Positions 34,586 to 41,971 are shown, counted from the first letter of the stretch. The stretch is 64,000 nucleotides of DNA from Pseudoduganella violacea (GCF_014191875.1 NZ_JACHXD010000003.1:1-64000); one strand, 5' to 3'. Notes: a model not told the origin generated them from the sequence alone. Made by a program: numbers and translations.

Positions 34586-35641
34586 ATGAGCACCCTCTTC
34601 GAGCCGTTTGCCGTAGGCGATCTGACCCTGAACAACCGCATCGTCATGGCGCCGCTGACCCGCTCGCGCGCCGTCGGCGCCGGCCGCGTGCCGAATGCGC
34701 TGATGGCCGAGTACTACGCCCAGCGCGCCAGCGCCGGCCTGATTCTGAGCGAGGCTACCTCCGTAACCGCGCAAGGCGTGGGCTATGAAAACACGCCGGG
34801 CATCTGGTCCGACGAGCAGGTCGAGGGCTGGAAACTGATCACCGACGCGGTGCATGCGAAAGGCGGCAAGATCTTCCTGCAGCTGTGGCATGTGGGCCGT
34901 ATTTCCGATCCCAGCCTGCTGGACGGCCAGGCGCCGGTGGGGCCGAGCGCCATCGCGGCCAACGGCAATGTAAGCCTGCTGCGTCCCGTGCGCCCTTACG
35001 CGGTGCCGCGCGCGCTGGAAACCGAGGAAGTGCGCCAGGTCGTCGCCGCCTACCGCAAAGGCGCGGAAAACGCGAAGAAAGCCGGTTTCGACGGCGTGGA
35101 AGTGCACGGCGCGAACGGCTATCTGCCCGACCAGTTCCTGCAGGACAGCACCAATCTGCGCACCGACATCTACGGCGGCTCGCTGGAAAACCGCGCCCGC
35201 TTGATGCTGGAAGTGACCGATGCCTGCATCGAGGTCTTCGGCGCCGGCCGCGTCGGCATGCACCTGGCGCCGCGCCGCGATATTCACGATATGGGCGACT
35301 CCGATCCGGCCGCCACTTTCGGCTATGTGGCGCGCGAGCTGGGCAAGCGCAAGATCGCCTTTATCTGCGCGCGCGAAGCGGTGGGCGCGGACAGCCTGGG
35401 GCCATTGCTGAAGAAGGAATTCGGCGGTGTCTACATCGCCAATGAGAAGTTCGACCGCGCCGGCGCCGAGCAGCTGATCGCATCCGGCCACGCCGACGCC
35501 GTGGCATGGGGCAAGGACTTCATCGCCAATCCCGACCTGCCGCGCCGCCTGCAACTGGACGCGCCGCTCAACCCGCAGCGCCCGGAACTGTTCTACGCGC
35601 CGGTTGCCGAGGGCTATACGGACTACCCTGCCCTAGCCTGA
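34586..35641 (+). CDS. Old Yellow Enzyme family alkene reductase (NemA/XenB-like)
   Basis: A 351-residue FMN-binding TIM barrel that reduces activated C=C bonds and nitro compounds with NAD(P)H. LNNRIVMAPLTRSRA at the N-terminus and FLQLWHVGRISDPSL are FMN-site strands. The catalytic pair and Tyr are in GFDGVEVHGANGYLPDQFLQ (H-x2-N), and YGGSLENRARLMLE is family-diagnostic. The Thr and Arg of the FMN site are conserved. Its position after an ArsR gene suggests electrophile-induced expression. TGCAAGGACACAAT precedes the start. Confidence 0.95.
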   Translation: MSTLFEPFAVGDLTLNNRIVMAPLTRSRAVGAGRVPNALMAEYYAQRASAGLILSEATSVTAQGVGYENTPGIWSDEQVEGWKLITDAVHAKGGKIFLQLWHVGRISDPSLLDGQAPVGPSAIAANGNVSLLRPVRPYAVPRALETEEVRQVVAAYRKGAENAKKAGFDGVEVHGANGYLPDQFLQDSTNLRTDIYGGSLENRARLMLEVTDACIEVFGAGRVGMHLAPRRDIHDMGDSDPAATFGYVARELGKRKIAFICAREAVGADSLGPLLKKEFGGVYIANEKFDRAGAEQLIASGHADAVAWGKDFIANPDLPRRLQLDAPLNPQRPELFYAPVAEGYTDYPALA

Positions 35642-35669
35642 TTGCGCAGGCCAGGAACGCGCTTCCGCC

Positions 35670-36629
35670 TCAGCGCGGAATCGTGTAGTTCACCGGGATG
35701 AACTGATAGCCTTTGCCATTGCCGCGCAAATGGCCCACGCCCGGGAACGGCAGGTGGGCCGCGCCGATCAGGTAACCCTGTTTGGCGGCGGCGGCAAAAG
35801 CGGCTTTGCGCTCCGCGCGCGCGGCCTTGTTGTCGATGTCGAAGGCGATCACCACATCCGGCTCGGCAAATTGCACGGCCTGCACGTGCATCAGATCGCC
35901 GATCAGGACCAGCTTCTCGCCCTTGCTCTCAACCACATAGGTCGTATGGCCCGGCGTGTGGCCGAAGCTGGAGGTGGCTTTCACGCCTGGCGCCAGATCG
36001 GTATTGCCGTCGAACGGCTGCAGCTTGCCGGCATTCGCATACGGCGACAGCACCTTCATGGCGCCGGCGAAGAAGCCCTTCATATCGGCCGGCGCTTTTT
36101 CCATCTGCACCTTGCTCAGCCAGAAGTCGGCATCGCGCTTGTCCATGCGCACCACGGCGTTCGGGAAAGCCATCTGGTCGGCGCTCATCACGCCGCCCAC
36201 ATGGTCGCCGTGCAGGTGGGTGATGTAGATTTCATCGACCTGCTCCGGCTTGTAGCCGGACGCTTTCAGGTTCTCCAGCATCTTGCCCAGGTTCGGGCCA
36301 AACAGGCTGCCCGCGCCGGTATCCACCAGCACCAGCTTGCCGCCCGTGTTGATCAGGAAGCTGTTGAACGAGGTTTCCAGCGGCGAGCGCAGGAAGGATT
36401 TGGCCAGGGTTTTTTCGGTCTTGCCCGGCGTGTCCTTGAGCAGCTGGTGCACCGGCAAATCCGTCGTGCCGTCGCTCAGCACCGTCACCTCGAAATCGCC
36501 CAGCATCATCCGGTAGTAGCCGGGGGCCTGGGTCTTGACCATGGGCGCGGCGGCGAAGGTGGCGCAGGAGGCGAGCGCCAGGGCGCCCAGCACGGCGGCG
36601 CGGCTGGCGGAGAACTTGAAAGCGGTCAT
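35670..36629 (-). CDS. Exported MBL-fold metallohydrolase
   Basis: A 319-residue periplasmic protein of the metallo-beta-lactamase superfamily. Signal peptide 1-26 (ending ATFAAA). The dinuclear zinc motif is YITHLHGDHVGG (HxHxDH), followed by the His in SSFGHTPGHTTYVVES and the Asp in VLIGDLMHVQAVQF. LVDTGAGSLFGPNLGKML is the strand before it. It most resembles the AttM/quorum-quenching or PNGM-like MBL proteins rather than true beta-lactamases. Start chosen at MTAFKFSASR, with AAGGAAAACC upstream. It is convergent with the OYE gene. Confidence 0.9.
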   Translation of the reverse strand: MTAFKFSASRAAVLGALALASCATFAAAPMVKTQAPGYYRMMLGDFEVTVLSDGTTDLPVHQLLKDTPGKTEKTLAKSFLRSPLETSFNSFLINTGGKLVLVDTGAGSLFGPNLGKMLENLKASGYKPEQVDEIYITHLHGDHVGGVMSADQMAFPNAVVRMDKRDADFWLSKVQMEKAPADMKGFFAGAMKVLSPYANAGKLQPFDGNTDLAPGVKATSSFGHTPGHTTYVVESKGEKLVLIGDLMHVQAVQFAEPDVVIAFDIDNKAARAERKAAFAAAAKQGYLIGAAHLPFPGVGHLRGNGKGYQFIPVNYTIPR

Positions 36630-36702
36630 GGTTTTCCTTCTTATATGAGAGTTGCCAGGACCGCTAAGATAGCGCAAAAATCAATGATGCGTTGACGCCC
36701 CT

Positions 36703-38064
36703 TCAGAAATTCATCGGCACGCGTATCGACAGCGAGACATCGGGCGTGTCGCGCGTCAGCCCGGCGCCGACCGAGATATTCACCGAGCGTTTTTCATTGA
36801 AGCGGTAGGTAAAACCCATCAGCAGTGTGCCGAGCTGGGTGCGTACCGACCCCGGCACCGCCTGCCCATTTTGCCTGGTGCGCGCCACCGACTGGTGGTC
36901 GTAGCCCAGGCTCAGCGAAGCCTTCTCGTTCAGTGCCAAGCCGATGCCGAAGTTAGCGCCGATCACCGCGCCCGGCGCCACCGTGCCCAGCGCCTCGCTC
37001 TCGCCATTGAGGATGCGCCGCGTCACGTTCTTGCGCTTGAAGTTGTGCAGATAACTGACGCTGCCGAAGAAAATGGCCGGATCGGAGGGGAAGAGCCAGG
37101 TCAGGCTAGGCTGGACGGCATAGAAGCCCGAGCCGGTGGGCAGGGTCAGCGGCAGACCGGTGCCGCTGGCGTTCTGTCCCACGCAGCGCTGGCTGCAATC
37201 GGTCACGACCTCGAACGGATCGCGCCCGGTGCGGCTCTTGACGCGCAAGCCGGCCACATAAAATGGCTTGTCCGCGCCGCCGTCGTTGAGCTGGCGGCGC
37301 AGGGCCACCTCCACATCGCCGATGGCGCGGCCGCTGGTTTCAAACACGCGTTCGACCGAGGTGCCGGTGAAGATTTCGCGGCTGACGGTGGAATCGGAAC
37401 GGTAGACATAGGGCACGCGCATCTCGATCTCGGTGCGGCTATTGATGCCGTAGCGCCCCGTCAGCGCGGCGGTGAAGGTGTTGCGCTTGATCTCGCGCAC
37501 ATCGACCAGGCCAATCAGGATGGCGGGAATGATCGTATAGCCGACCAGGGCCACGCGGTTGCTGGACGAATAGCCGAACTGCACGGAAGGTTCCAGCACA
37601 TAATGGCCTTTCGGCGTCAGCACGCCCGGCGCTTCGAAAATGGGCGCGACTTCAGGCGGACGCGAATCGCGTTCCGGCGCCTTGCCCACCGCGCCCCCCT
37701 CCTGCGCCGCGTCGCGCCGCGCGCTGGGCGCCGCCGCTATGGCTGGTGCCTGAGCGCCTTGGGTGGGAGCCTGTGCCGACGCCCCCTGTCCGGCCGACCC
37801 GGCTTGCAGATACGGGCCGCCCGCGCCACGCCGGCTTTCCAGTTCGGCCGCCGACGCTGCCGGCCGCATGGCTTGCAGCTGCTCCATCTCCGTCTTCAAG
37901 GCTTTCAGCAAGGCCCGCTGTTCGGCCAGTTGCTGCTTGACGGCCGCCAGTTCCGCCGCCAGGTCGGTGATGCTGCGTTCTTCTTGCTGGCCCTGGGCCA
38001 GGGCACTGCATAACAGGAGCGACAGGCCGGCCGATCCGGCGCGCAGGGTGTGGGCAAGCTGCAT
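36703..38064 (-). CDS. FapF-like outer-membrane protein (coiled coil + beta-barrel)
   Basis: A 453-residue outer-membrane protein. Signal peptide 1-25. A heptad coiled coil spans about 30-68 (ITDLAAELAAVKQQLAEQRA). A disordered Ala/Gln/Pro linker follows at 70-135, and a barrel from about 140 with alternating strands ends in Phe (VSLSIRVPMNF). N-terminal trimerising coiled coil plus 12-strand barrel is the layout of FapF, the exporter of Fap amyloid in Pseudomonas. It is the last gene of the five-gene unit, as fapF is. I assign by architecture and position, not by detailed sequence identity. Confidence 0.75.
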   Translation of the reverse strand: MQLAHTLRAGSAGLSLLLCSALAQGQQEERSITDLAAELAAVKQQLAEQRALLKALKTEMEQLQAMRPAASAAELESRRGAGGPYLQAGSAGQGASAQAPTQGAQAPAIAAAPSARRDAAQEGGAVGKAPERDSRPPEVAPIFEAPGVLTPKGHYVLEPSVQFGYSSSNRVALVGYTIIPAILIGLVDVREIKRNTFTAALTGRYGINSRTEIEMRVPYVYRSDSTVSREIFTGTSVERVFETSGRAIGDVEVALRRQLNDGGADKPFYVAGLRVKSRTGRDPFEVVTDCSQRCVGQNASGTGLPLTLPTGSGFYAVQPSLTWLFPSDPAIFFGSVSYLHNFKRKNVTRRILNGESEALGTVAPGAVIGANFGIGLALNEKASLSLGYDHQSVARTRQNGQAVPGSVRTQLGTLLMGFTYRFNEKRSVNISVGAGLTRDTPDVSLSIRVPMNF

Positions 38065-38091
38065 GCTTCCTCCTTCCGAAGAGTGTGGGAC

Positions 38092-38583
38092 TTAGCGCGG
38101 CGTCAGCGCGTCAGCCAGCGCCTGCCGCATGCTGCTTTCCAAATTGATGCCTTTCAGGATTTCCAGACTATTGACGGCGGTGTTGATGGTGGTCTGGCTG
38201 CGGATCAGCTGGTCGTTGGCGCTGTTCTGGATCAGCAGGGCCGAGACGGCGGCCGAACTCATGGCCGCTGGCGCGATATTGCCGTCGCCGTTCTGCACCA
38301 GCTGGAAGGGGTTCAAGACGCTGCGCGCCATCTCCGCCTCGGCCACGCTCATGCGCGCCACATCGGCGATATTGAACTGGCTGCTCGACACCACGGCGCC
38401 ATTGATCGACACCATGCGCTCGATGCCGAGCGACACCACCAGGCCGCTGCCGTTATCGAAGCCGCCGCGCGTCGCCTCGAGCGCGCTGTCGGGCAGTGCC
38501 ACCCAGTCGGCATCCAGGCCGTCGGCATTGGCCAGCCATGTCACGCCGCACAGCAAGGCGGCGCTCCAGCGAAGAATGCGCAT
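38092..38583 (-). CDS. Exported Fap-like accessory protein with double-glycine motif (FapE position)
   Basis: A 163-residue exported protein; signal peptide 1-20 (ending WLANA). At residues 30-41 it has LPDSALEATRGG, the L-x4-L-x4-GG pattern of C39 double-glycine processing sites. A later segment reads SALLIQNSANDQLIRSQTTI, sharing the QN-x5-L-[VI]-[QR] motif found in the two other exported proteins of this operon. It sits between the C39-like peptidase and the FapF-like barrel, where Pseudomonas has fapE. GGAG precedes the start. It may be a minor fibre component or substrate. Confidence 0.7.
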   Translation of the reverse strand: MRILRWSAALLCGVTWLANADGLDADWVALPDSALEATRGGFDNGSGLVVSLGIERMVSINGAVVSSSQFNIADVARMSVAEAEMARSVLNPFQLVQNGDGNIAPAAMSSAAVSALLIQNSANDQLIRSQTTINTAVNSLEILKGINLESSMRQALADALTPR

Positions 38584-38593
38584 CACTCGCTCC

Positions 38594-39280
38594 TTAGAAT
38601 TCGCCTCGTACCAGCTTGGGCAAAGTGATGCGGGCCAGACCATCGCGCTCGATGACGTCGGCCGGCAGGGCCTGCGGCGCCACGCGCCAGTCGGCCAACT
38701 CATTGAAGCGCGGCTTGCCCGGCCGGTCGTGGATCACAAATAGCAGATGGTTCTGCCATACGGCTTCGAAAGCGGCGCGGCTCATGGCGCGCGTCCCTCC
38801 GGCAGGATCGCCTAGCAGCACACGTTCGCCCTGCAGGCCTTTGACCACGACGAAATGATGGTAACCCTTCTCCGCAATCAGCACAATCGCGGGGAAGCCC
38901 GCCTTGTGCAGCTTTTCCAACGGCAGTTCAAAGCCATCGGCGATAAAGCCGCGCGCGGCCAGGAAGCGCTTCATGTCCAACAGGGAGAAACCTTCGCGCC
39001 GGATCTTCTCCTGATCGCCGTTCTGGAACATCTCCTGGAAAGCTTGCTGTTCGCTGACCGGATAATCATAGTGGTAGCTTAACAACGTCGCCACGGCCGC
39101 CGAGCCGCAGCTGAAGTCGAACTGCTGGCGCACGGTGGCGCGGTAGCGCAGTTCCTTGATGCTGGTGATTTTGAGGTGGAAAGGCGCGCCGCCGACGCTT
39201 TGCACGTCGGCGGCCAAACCTGTTGCCGCAACAGCCAGCAGCAGGATGCTACCCACACAGCGATAGAGCTGCGTTTTCAT
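38594..39280 (-). CDS. Periplasmic C39-like cysteine peptidase (FapD-like)
   Basis: A 228-residue exported peptidase of clan CA family C39. Signal peptide 1-23. The catalytic Cys is C58 in VRQQFDFSCGSAAVATLLSY with the oxyanion Gln at 52 or 53, the His is in EKGYHHFVVVKG (141-142), and the Asp is D158 in LLGDPAGG. All are intact. Unlike bacteriocin-exporter C39 domains it has no ABC transporter attached and is secreted by Sec, as in FapD. Its start overlaps the previous stop by 4 bases. Substrates are probably the double-Gly proteins encoded on either side. Confidence 0.85.
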   Translation of the reverse strand: MKTQLYRCVGSILLLAVAATGLAADVQSVGGAPFHLKITSIKELRYRATVRQQFDFSCGSAAVATLLSYHYDYPVSEQQAFQEMFQNGDQEKIRREGFSLLDMKRFLAARGFIADGFELPLEKLHKAGFPAIVLIAEKGYHHFVVVKGLQGERVLLGDPAGGTRAMSRAAFEAVWQNHLLFVIHDRPGKPRFNELADWRVAPQALPADVIERDGLARITLPKLVRGEF

Positions 39281-39738
39281 TTGAGCTGCACATTCACGAT
39301 GGTGGCGTTCTGGATCAGCACATTGGCGCCGGAATTCTGAATCACCATCGGCAGGCCGGAGGCATTCGCGAACGAGCCTTCGGTGATGGTATTCGATCCG
39401 GTCAAGACCTGCACCGCCTTGTTGTTGCTGACCGCTCCGTTCAACTTCATCTCGCTCCAGGGCGCGTCGCTGCCGCCGCGCAGCTGCGACAACTGCTCCT
39501 CCCCGAGCGGCGTGGACAGGATGCCGCTTTCATCCTGCGCCAAACGCACGCCGCTTCCGCTCAGCGCGGCGGCGGCAAACGCTGCCACCACCGGCAAAAC
39601 GGGCTTGTCTGCCGGTTCGGCAGGTGCCGGCACTAGCGCCGCCGGCTCGGTAAGGATGCTGGCCGCCTGCCGCGCCTGAAGATTCAGGCTAAGCAGGCAA
39701 AGCGTCAGGGCCAGTCCTTGCTTGGTGTAGATCCGCAT
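39277..39738 (-). CDS. Exported Fap-like protein with double-glycine and QN motifs
   Basis: A 153-residue exported protein; signal peptide 1-22. An Ala/Pro-rich segment is followed by TPLGEEQLSQLRGGSDAPW, in which L-x4-L-x2-L-R-GG (residues 78-89) matches the -12/-7/-4 hydrophobic pattern and GG of C39-processed leaders. After the GG come strand-like repeats and a C-terminus GLPMVIQNSGANVLIQNATI-VNVQLK, matching the end of the large Gly-rich protein. GGAGG sets the start. It lies between the Gly-rich gene and the C39 peptidase, overlapping the latter by 4 bases. Probably a fibre subunit, nucleator or substrate of the peptidase. Confidence 0.7.
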   Translation of the reverse strand: MRIYTKQGLALTLCLLSLNLQARQAASILTEPAALVPAPAEPADKPVLPVVAAFAAAALSGSGVRLAQDESGILSTPLGEEQLSQLRGGSDAPWSEMKLNGAVSNNKAVQVLTGSNTITEGSFANASGLPMVIQNSGANVLIQNATIVNVQLK

Positions 39739-39778
39739 CACAGCCTCCAAGGCCTTGTGAGCAAAGCTGTTTCCGCAT

Positions 39779-39805
39779 GCCGGCGGCGCAAGTCGCGCCG
39801 CCGGC
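39779..39805 (-). promoter_or_regulatory. Intercistronic GC hairpin after the Gly-rich gene
   Basis: A perfect 11-bp stem, GCCGGCGGCGC with GCGCCGCCGGC, loop of 5, starts 7 bases past the stop of the 633-residue gene. No T-tract follows on either strand, so it is not a normal terminator. It would block 3' exonucleases and could give more mRNA for the upstream, probably structural, gene than for the downstream export genes. Confidence 0.65.
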
Positions 39806-39811
39806 CCTGGC

Positions 39812-41713
39812 TTATTTACCCACTTGCAAATTAGCCTGCACGTTCACGCTTTGCTGCACCAGCGAGGAGAAGCCGTTGTTCTGGCTTACCACCATGATGC
39901 CGGCAGCCGACTGGCCCACCGTGTTCATGGTGTTCGACATATTGAAGTCGCCGGCGTTCACGGAAATCGTGCCACCCGCGCCGCCTGCGCCGCCCATGCC
40001 GTTGCCTGCGGTCGCAGTACCGCCCGCGGCCGCGCCGCCTGCACCGCCCGCACCGCCGTTGTTGCCGCCACCGCCAGCGCCGCCGGAACCGCCCGTGTTG
40101 CCGCCGCCACCGGCGCCGCCTGAGCCGCCCGTGTTGCTGCCGCCACCGGCACCGCCGGAGCCGCCATTACCTGCCGTGGCGCTGCCATTGGTGGCCGTGC
40201 CCGAAGTGGCGCTGCCGCCAGTAGCGTTGCCGCCTGCCGCGCCGCTGCCGCCGCTGTTCGAAGCCGAGCCGCTGCTGCCGCCACCGGCACCGGCGCCACC
40301 GCCTGCACCGGCGCCGCCGCTGCTGCTGCCGTTGCCGCCGCCGGCGCCGGCGCCGCCCATGCCTGCCGTGGCCGCAGCGCCTGCCCCACCACTATTGCTG
40401 GCCGACGCGCCCGCGCCGCCGGCGCCGGAGGTATTGCTGCCGCCGGCAGCGCCTGCGCCACCGGCATTCGACGCGCTGGAGCCGGCTCCGCCACCGCCAC
40501 CGGTGCCGCCGCTAGCGCCCGCTCCGCCGCCACCTGAGGTGTTGGCGCCCGAGGTGCCCGAGTTGGTGCCGGAGCTGGCAGCGCCGCCGGTGGCGCTGCC
40601 GCCGGTACCGGTCACGCTTTGGGTCTGGTCATTGCCGATCAGCGGGGCCGGCGGCTCGCCGCCAGTGCTGCCGGTATTCGTATTCGTGCCGACCGGTGCG
40701 CCTACCCGCGCATTGCCGCCACCGCTGCTTTGGCTGGCCGAGGCATCGCCGCCGGCTGCGCGCCCGCCATTGCCGCCATAGCCGCCGTAGCCGCCGGCCC
40801 CTGCTGCGCCGCCGTCGCCGCCCGCAGCGCGCCCGGTGCTGCCGCCACGGCCGCCGGCAGAGCCTTCGGCATAGCCGGAAGCACCGCCGCTGCCGCCGCG
40901 GGCATTGCCGGTATAGCCGCCGTCGCCGCCAATGGCACGACCGCCGTTGCCGCCGTCGCCGCCGCTGCCGCCGCTGCTGCCGCCGGCCCGCCCGCCGTTG
41001 CCGCCGGCGCCGCCGGCACCGCCGGCACCGCCATCGCCAGTGCTGGCATTGCGCGCATTGCCGCCATCGCCACCGCTGCCGGCCCGCGCGTTGGCGCCCG
41101 TGGCGTCGCCGCTGGATGCGCTGCCGTTACGCGCATTGCCGCCGGCTGCCGCATCGCCGCCGCTGCCGCCCCGGGCCAGCGCGCCATCGCCACCGCTGCC
41201 GCCGCGCGCCGCAGCACCATCGCCGCCGCTGCCGCCTCGGGCCGCAGCGCCGTCGCCGCCGCTGCCTGCCCTGGCGTTGCCGCCGGTGGCATCGCCGCCA
41301 TAGCCGCCCTTAGCGTTGCCGCCATTGGCATCGCCTCTATTGGTGGCGATATTGCCGATGTGCGAAATGGTATTGCCGCTGACCGAGCCACTCAGCTTGC
41401 TGATGGCACTGGCCGAGGACTTGTTGAAGGAATTGGTCATGTTCGACGTGGCCGTGGCGCCGTTGTTGGCCGCCGCCGCAGCGTCGGCGGAAGCCCTGGC
41501 TGCACCGTCGCTGTTATTGTTGTTCCTGTTGTGGGTGCTGGAATCGGTACTCGAATCGTTATCGTGGTTGCTACTGCTATCCTGAATGATCTTGGCCTTG
41601 GCCGCTGCGTTCACGCCATCGCCGGACTGCTCCACGGCCGGGTCGGTGGTTTGTGCGAATGCGCCGCTAGCGAAGAGCAGCGCGATGGTTGTAGCCAGTA
41701 TGCTTTTTTTCAT
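39812..41713 (-). CDS. Large Gly/Ala/Asn/Ser-rich exported protein, candidate fibre subunit
   Basis: A 633-residue exported protein; signal peptide 1-20 (MKKSILATTIALLFASGAFA). Residues 40-70 are Asn/Ser/Asp-rich (DSSTDSSTHNRNNNNSDGAA). About 115-590 is almost only G, A, S, N, D, T and R in short imperfect repeats such as ARGGSGGDGAA and GGAGAGGG. The folded-looking end has FNMSNTMNTVGQSAAGIMVV followed by SQNNGFSSLVQQSVNVQANL. There are no cysteines. It is the first gene after a sigma-54 promoter and precedes Fap-like export genes, so I infer a secreted polymer or matrix protein. Collagen-like or PE_PGRS-like annotation would be misleading. GAGG precedes the start. Confidence 0.8.
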   Translation of the reverse strand: MKKSILATTIALLFASGAFAQTTDPAVEQSGDGVNAAAKAKIIQDSSSNHDNDSSTDSSTHNRNNNNSDGAARASADAAAAANNGATATSNMTNSFNKSSASAISKLSGSVSGNTISHIGNIATNRGDANGGNAKGGYGGDATGGNARAGSGGDGAAARGGSGGDGAAARGGSGGDGALARGGSGGDAAAGGNARNGSASSGDATGANARAGSGGDGGNARNASTGDGGAGGAGGAGGNGGRAGGSSGGSGGDGGNGGRAIGGDGGYTGNARGGSGGASGYAEGSAGGRGGSTGRAAGGDGGAAGAGGYGGYGGNGGRAAGGDASASQSSGGGNARVGAPVGTNTNTGSTGGEPPAPLIGNDQTQSVTGTGGSATGGAASSGTNSGTSGANTSGGGGAGASGGTGGGGGAGSSASNAGGAGAAGGSNTSGAGGAGASASNSGGAGAAATAGMGGAGAGGGNGSSSGGAGAGGGAGAGGGSSGSASNSGGSGAAGGNATGGSATSGTATNGSATAGNGGSGGAGGGSNTGGSGGAGGGGNTGGSGGAGGGGNNGGAGGAGGAAAGGTATAGNGMGGAGGAGGTISVNAGDFNMSNTMNTVGQSAAGIMVVSQNNGFSSLVQQSVNVQANLQVGK

Positions 41714-41785
41714 TTTCGTGCCTCACCAAAGTTTGGTTGAACGAGACTTCACCGGGAATGCTCACTCCGGGCAGGCAAGCCATAC

Positions 41786-41800
41786 GCAAACTTGGTGCCA
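41786..41800 (-). promoter_or_regulatory. Sigma-54 (RpoN) promoter of the Fap-like operon
   Basis: On the minus strand the sequence is TGGCAC-CAAGT-TTGC, with GG (-24) and GC (-12) exactly 10 bases apart, close to the RpoN consensus TGGCACG-N4-TTGCA. It lies 73 bases upstream of the Gly-rich gene start. A sigma-54 activator gene is adjacent and palindromic sites are located 80-180 bases upstream, as expected for enhancer binding. Confidence 0.88.
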
Positions 41801-41877
41801 GCTTGGCGCAAATGCGCTAAGTGGCTGAATTGGCGGGCTATTTGCCTGCAGGCCGGAAATGCAGGCGCAGCGCGCCG

Positions 41878-41893
41878 GTCACAGTGCTGTTAC
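41878..41893. promoter_or_regulatory. Putative enhancer site, imperfect palindrome
   Basis: GTCACAG-TG-CTGTTAC, one mismatch from a 7-bp inverted repeat, about 80-100 bases upstream of the sigma-54 promoter. It shares TCACAGT with the perfect palindrome at 41939-41964, so both may bind the adjacent VpsR-like activator. Confidence 0.6.
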
Positions 41894-41921
41894 AAAAAGA
41901 AGACGGCGCCATAAGGCGCCG
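41893..41921 (-). terminator. Terminator of the sigma-54 activator gene
   Basis: CGGCGCC (41904-41910) pairs with GGCGCCG (41915-41921) around ATAA. On the minus strand it is followed by TCTTCTTTTTG, a good T-tract. It ends the activator transcript before the sigma-54 promoter of the fibre operon. Confidence 0.8.
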
Positions 41922-41938
41922 CCTGGTTACGCTGTCCG

Positions 41939-41964
41939 GCGTCACAGTAACAACACTGTGACGC
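41939..41964. promoter_or_regulatory. Perfect palindrome, putative enhancer (UAS)
   Basis: GCGTCACAGT (41939-41948) and ACTGTGACGC (41955-41964) form a perfect 10-bp inverted repeat with a 6-base spacer. It lies about 140-180 bases upstream of the sigma-54 promoter at 41786-41800 and just after the activator stop codon (41972). It is the best candidate binding site for the VpsR-like activator. Confidence 0.7.
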
Positions 41965-41971
41965 TGCTGTT

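Noticed and set aside
39277-39750. Bacteriocin/microcin interpretation of the C39 peptidase and GG proteins
   Set aside because: There is no ABC exporter, no immunity gene, the peptidase is Sec-exported, and the GG motifs lie after signal peptides; the Fap-like reading fits better.
39777-40781. A Pro/Ala-rich frame opposite the glycine-rich gene
   Set aside because: The reverse complement of Gly/Ala codons gives Pro/Ala/Arg by necessity. No signal peptide or ribosome binding site is present, while the minus-strand gene has both.
39950-41340. Dense short DNA repeats that could be mistaken for a CRISPR or satellite array
   Set aside because: The repeats are irregular GGC/GCC codon repeats in frame within the Gly-rich gene, with no constant spacer length.
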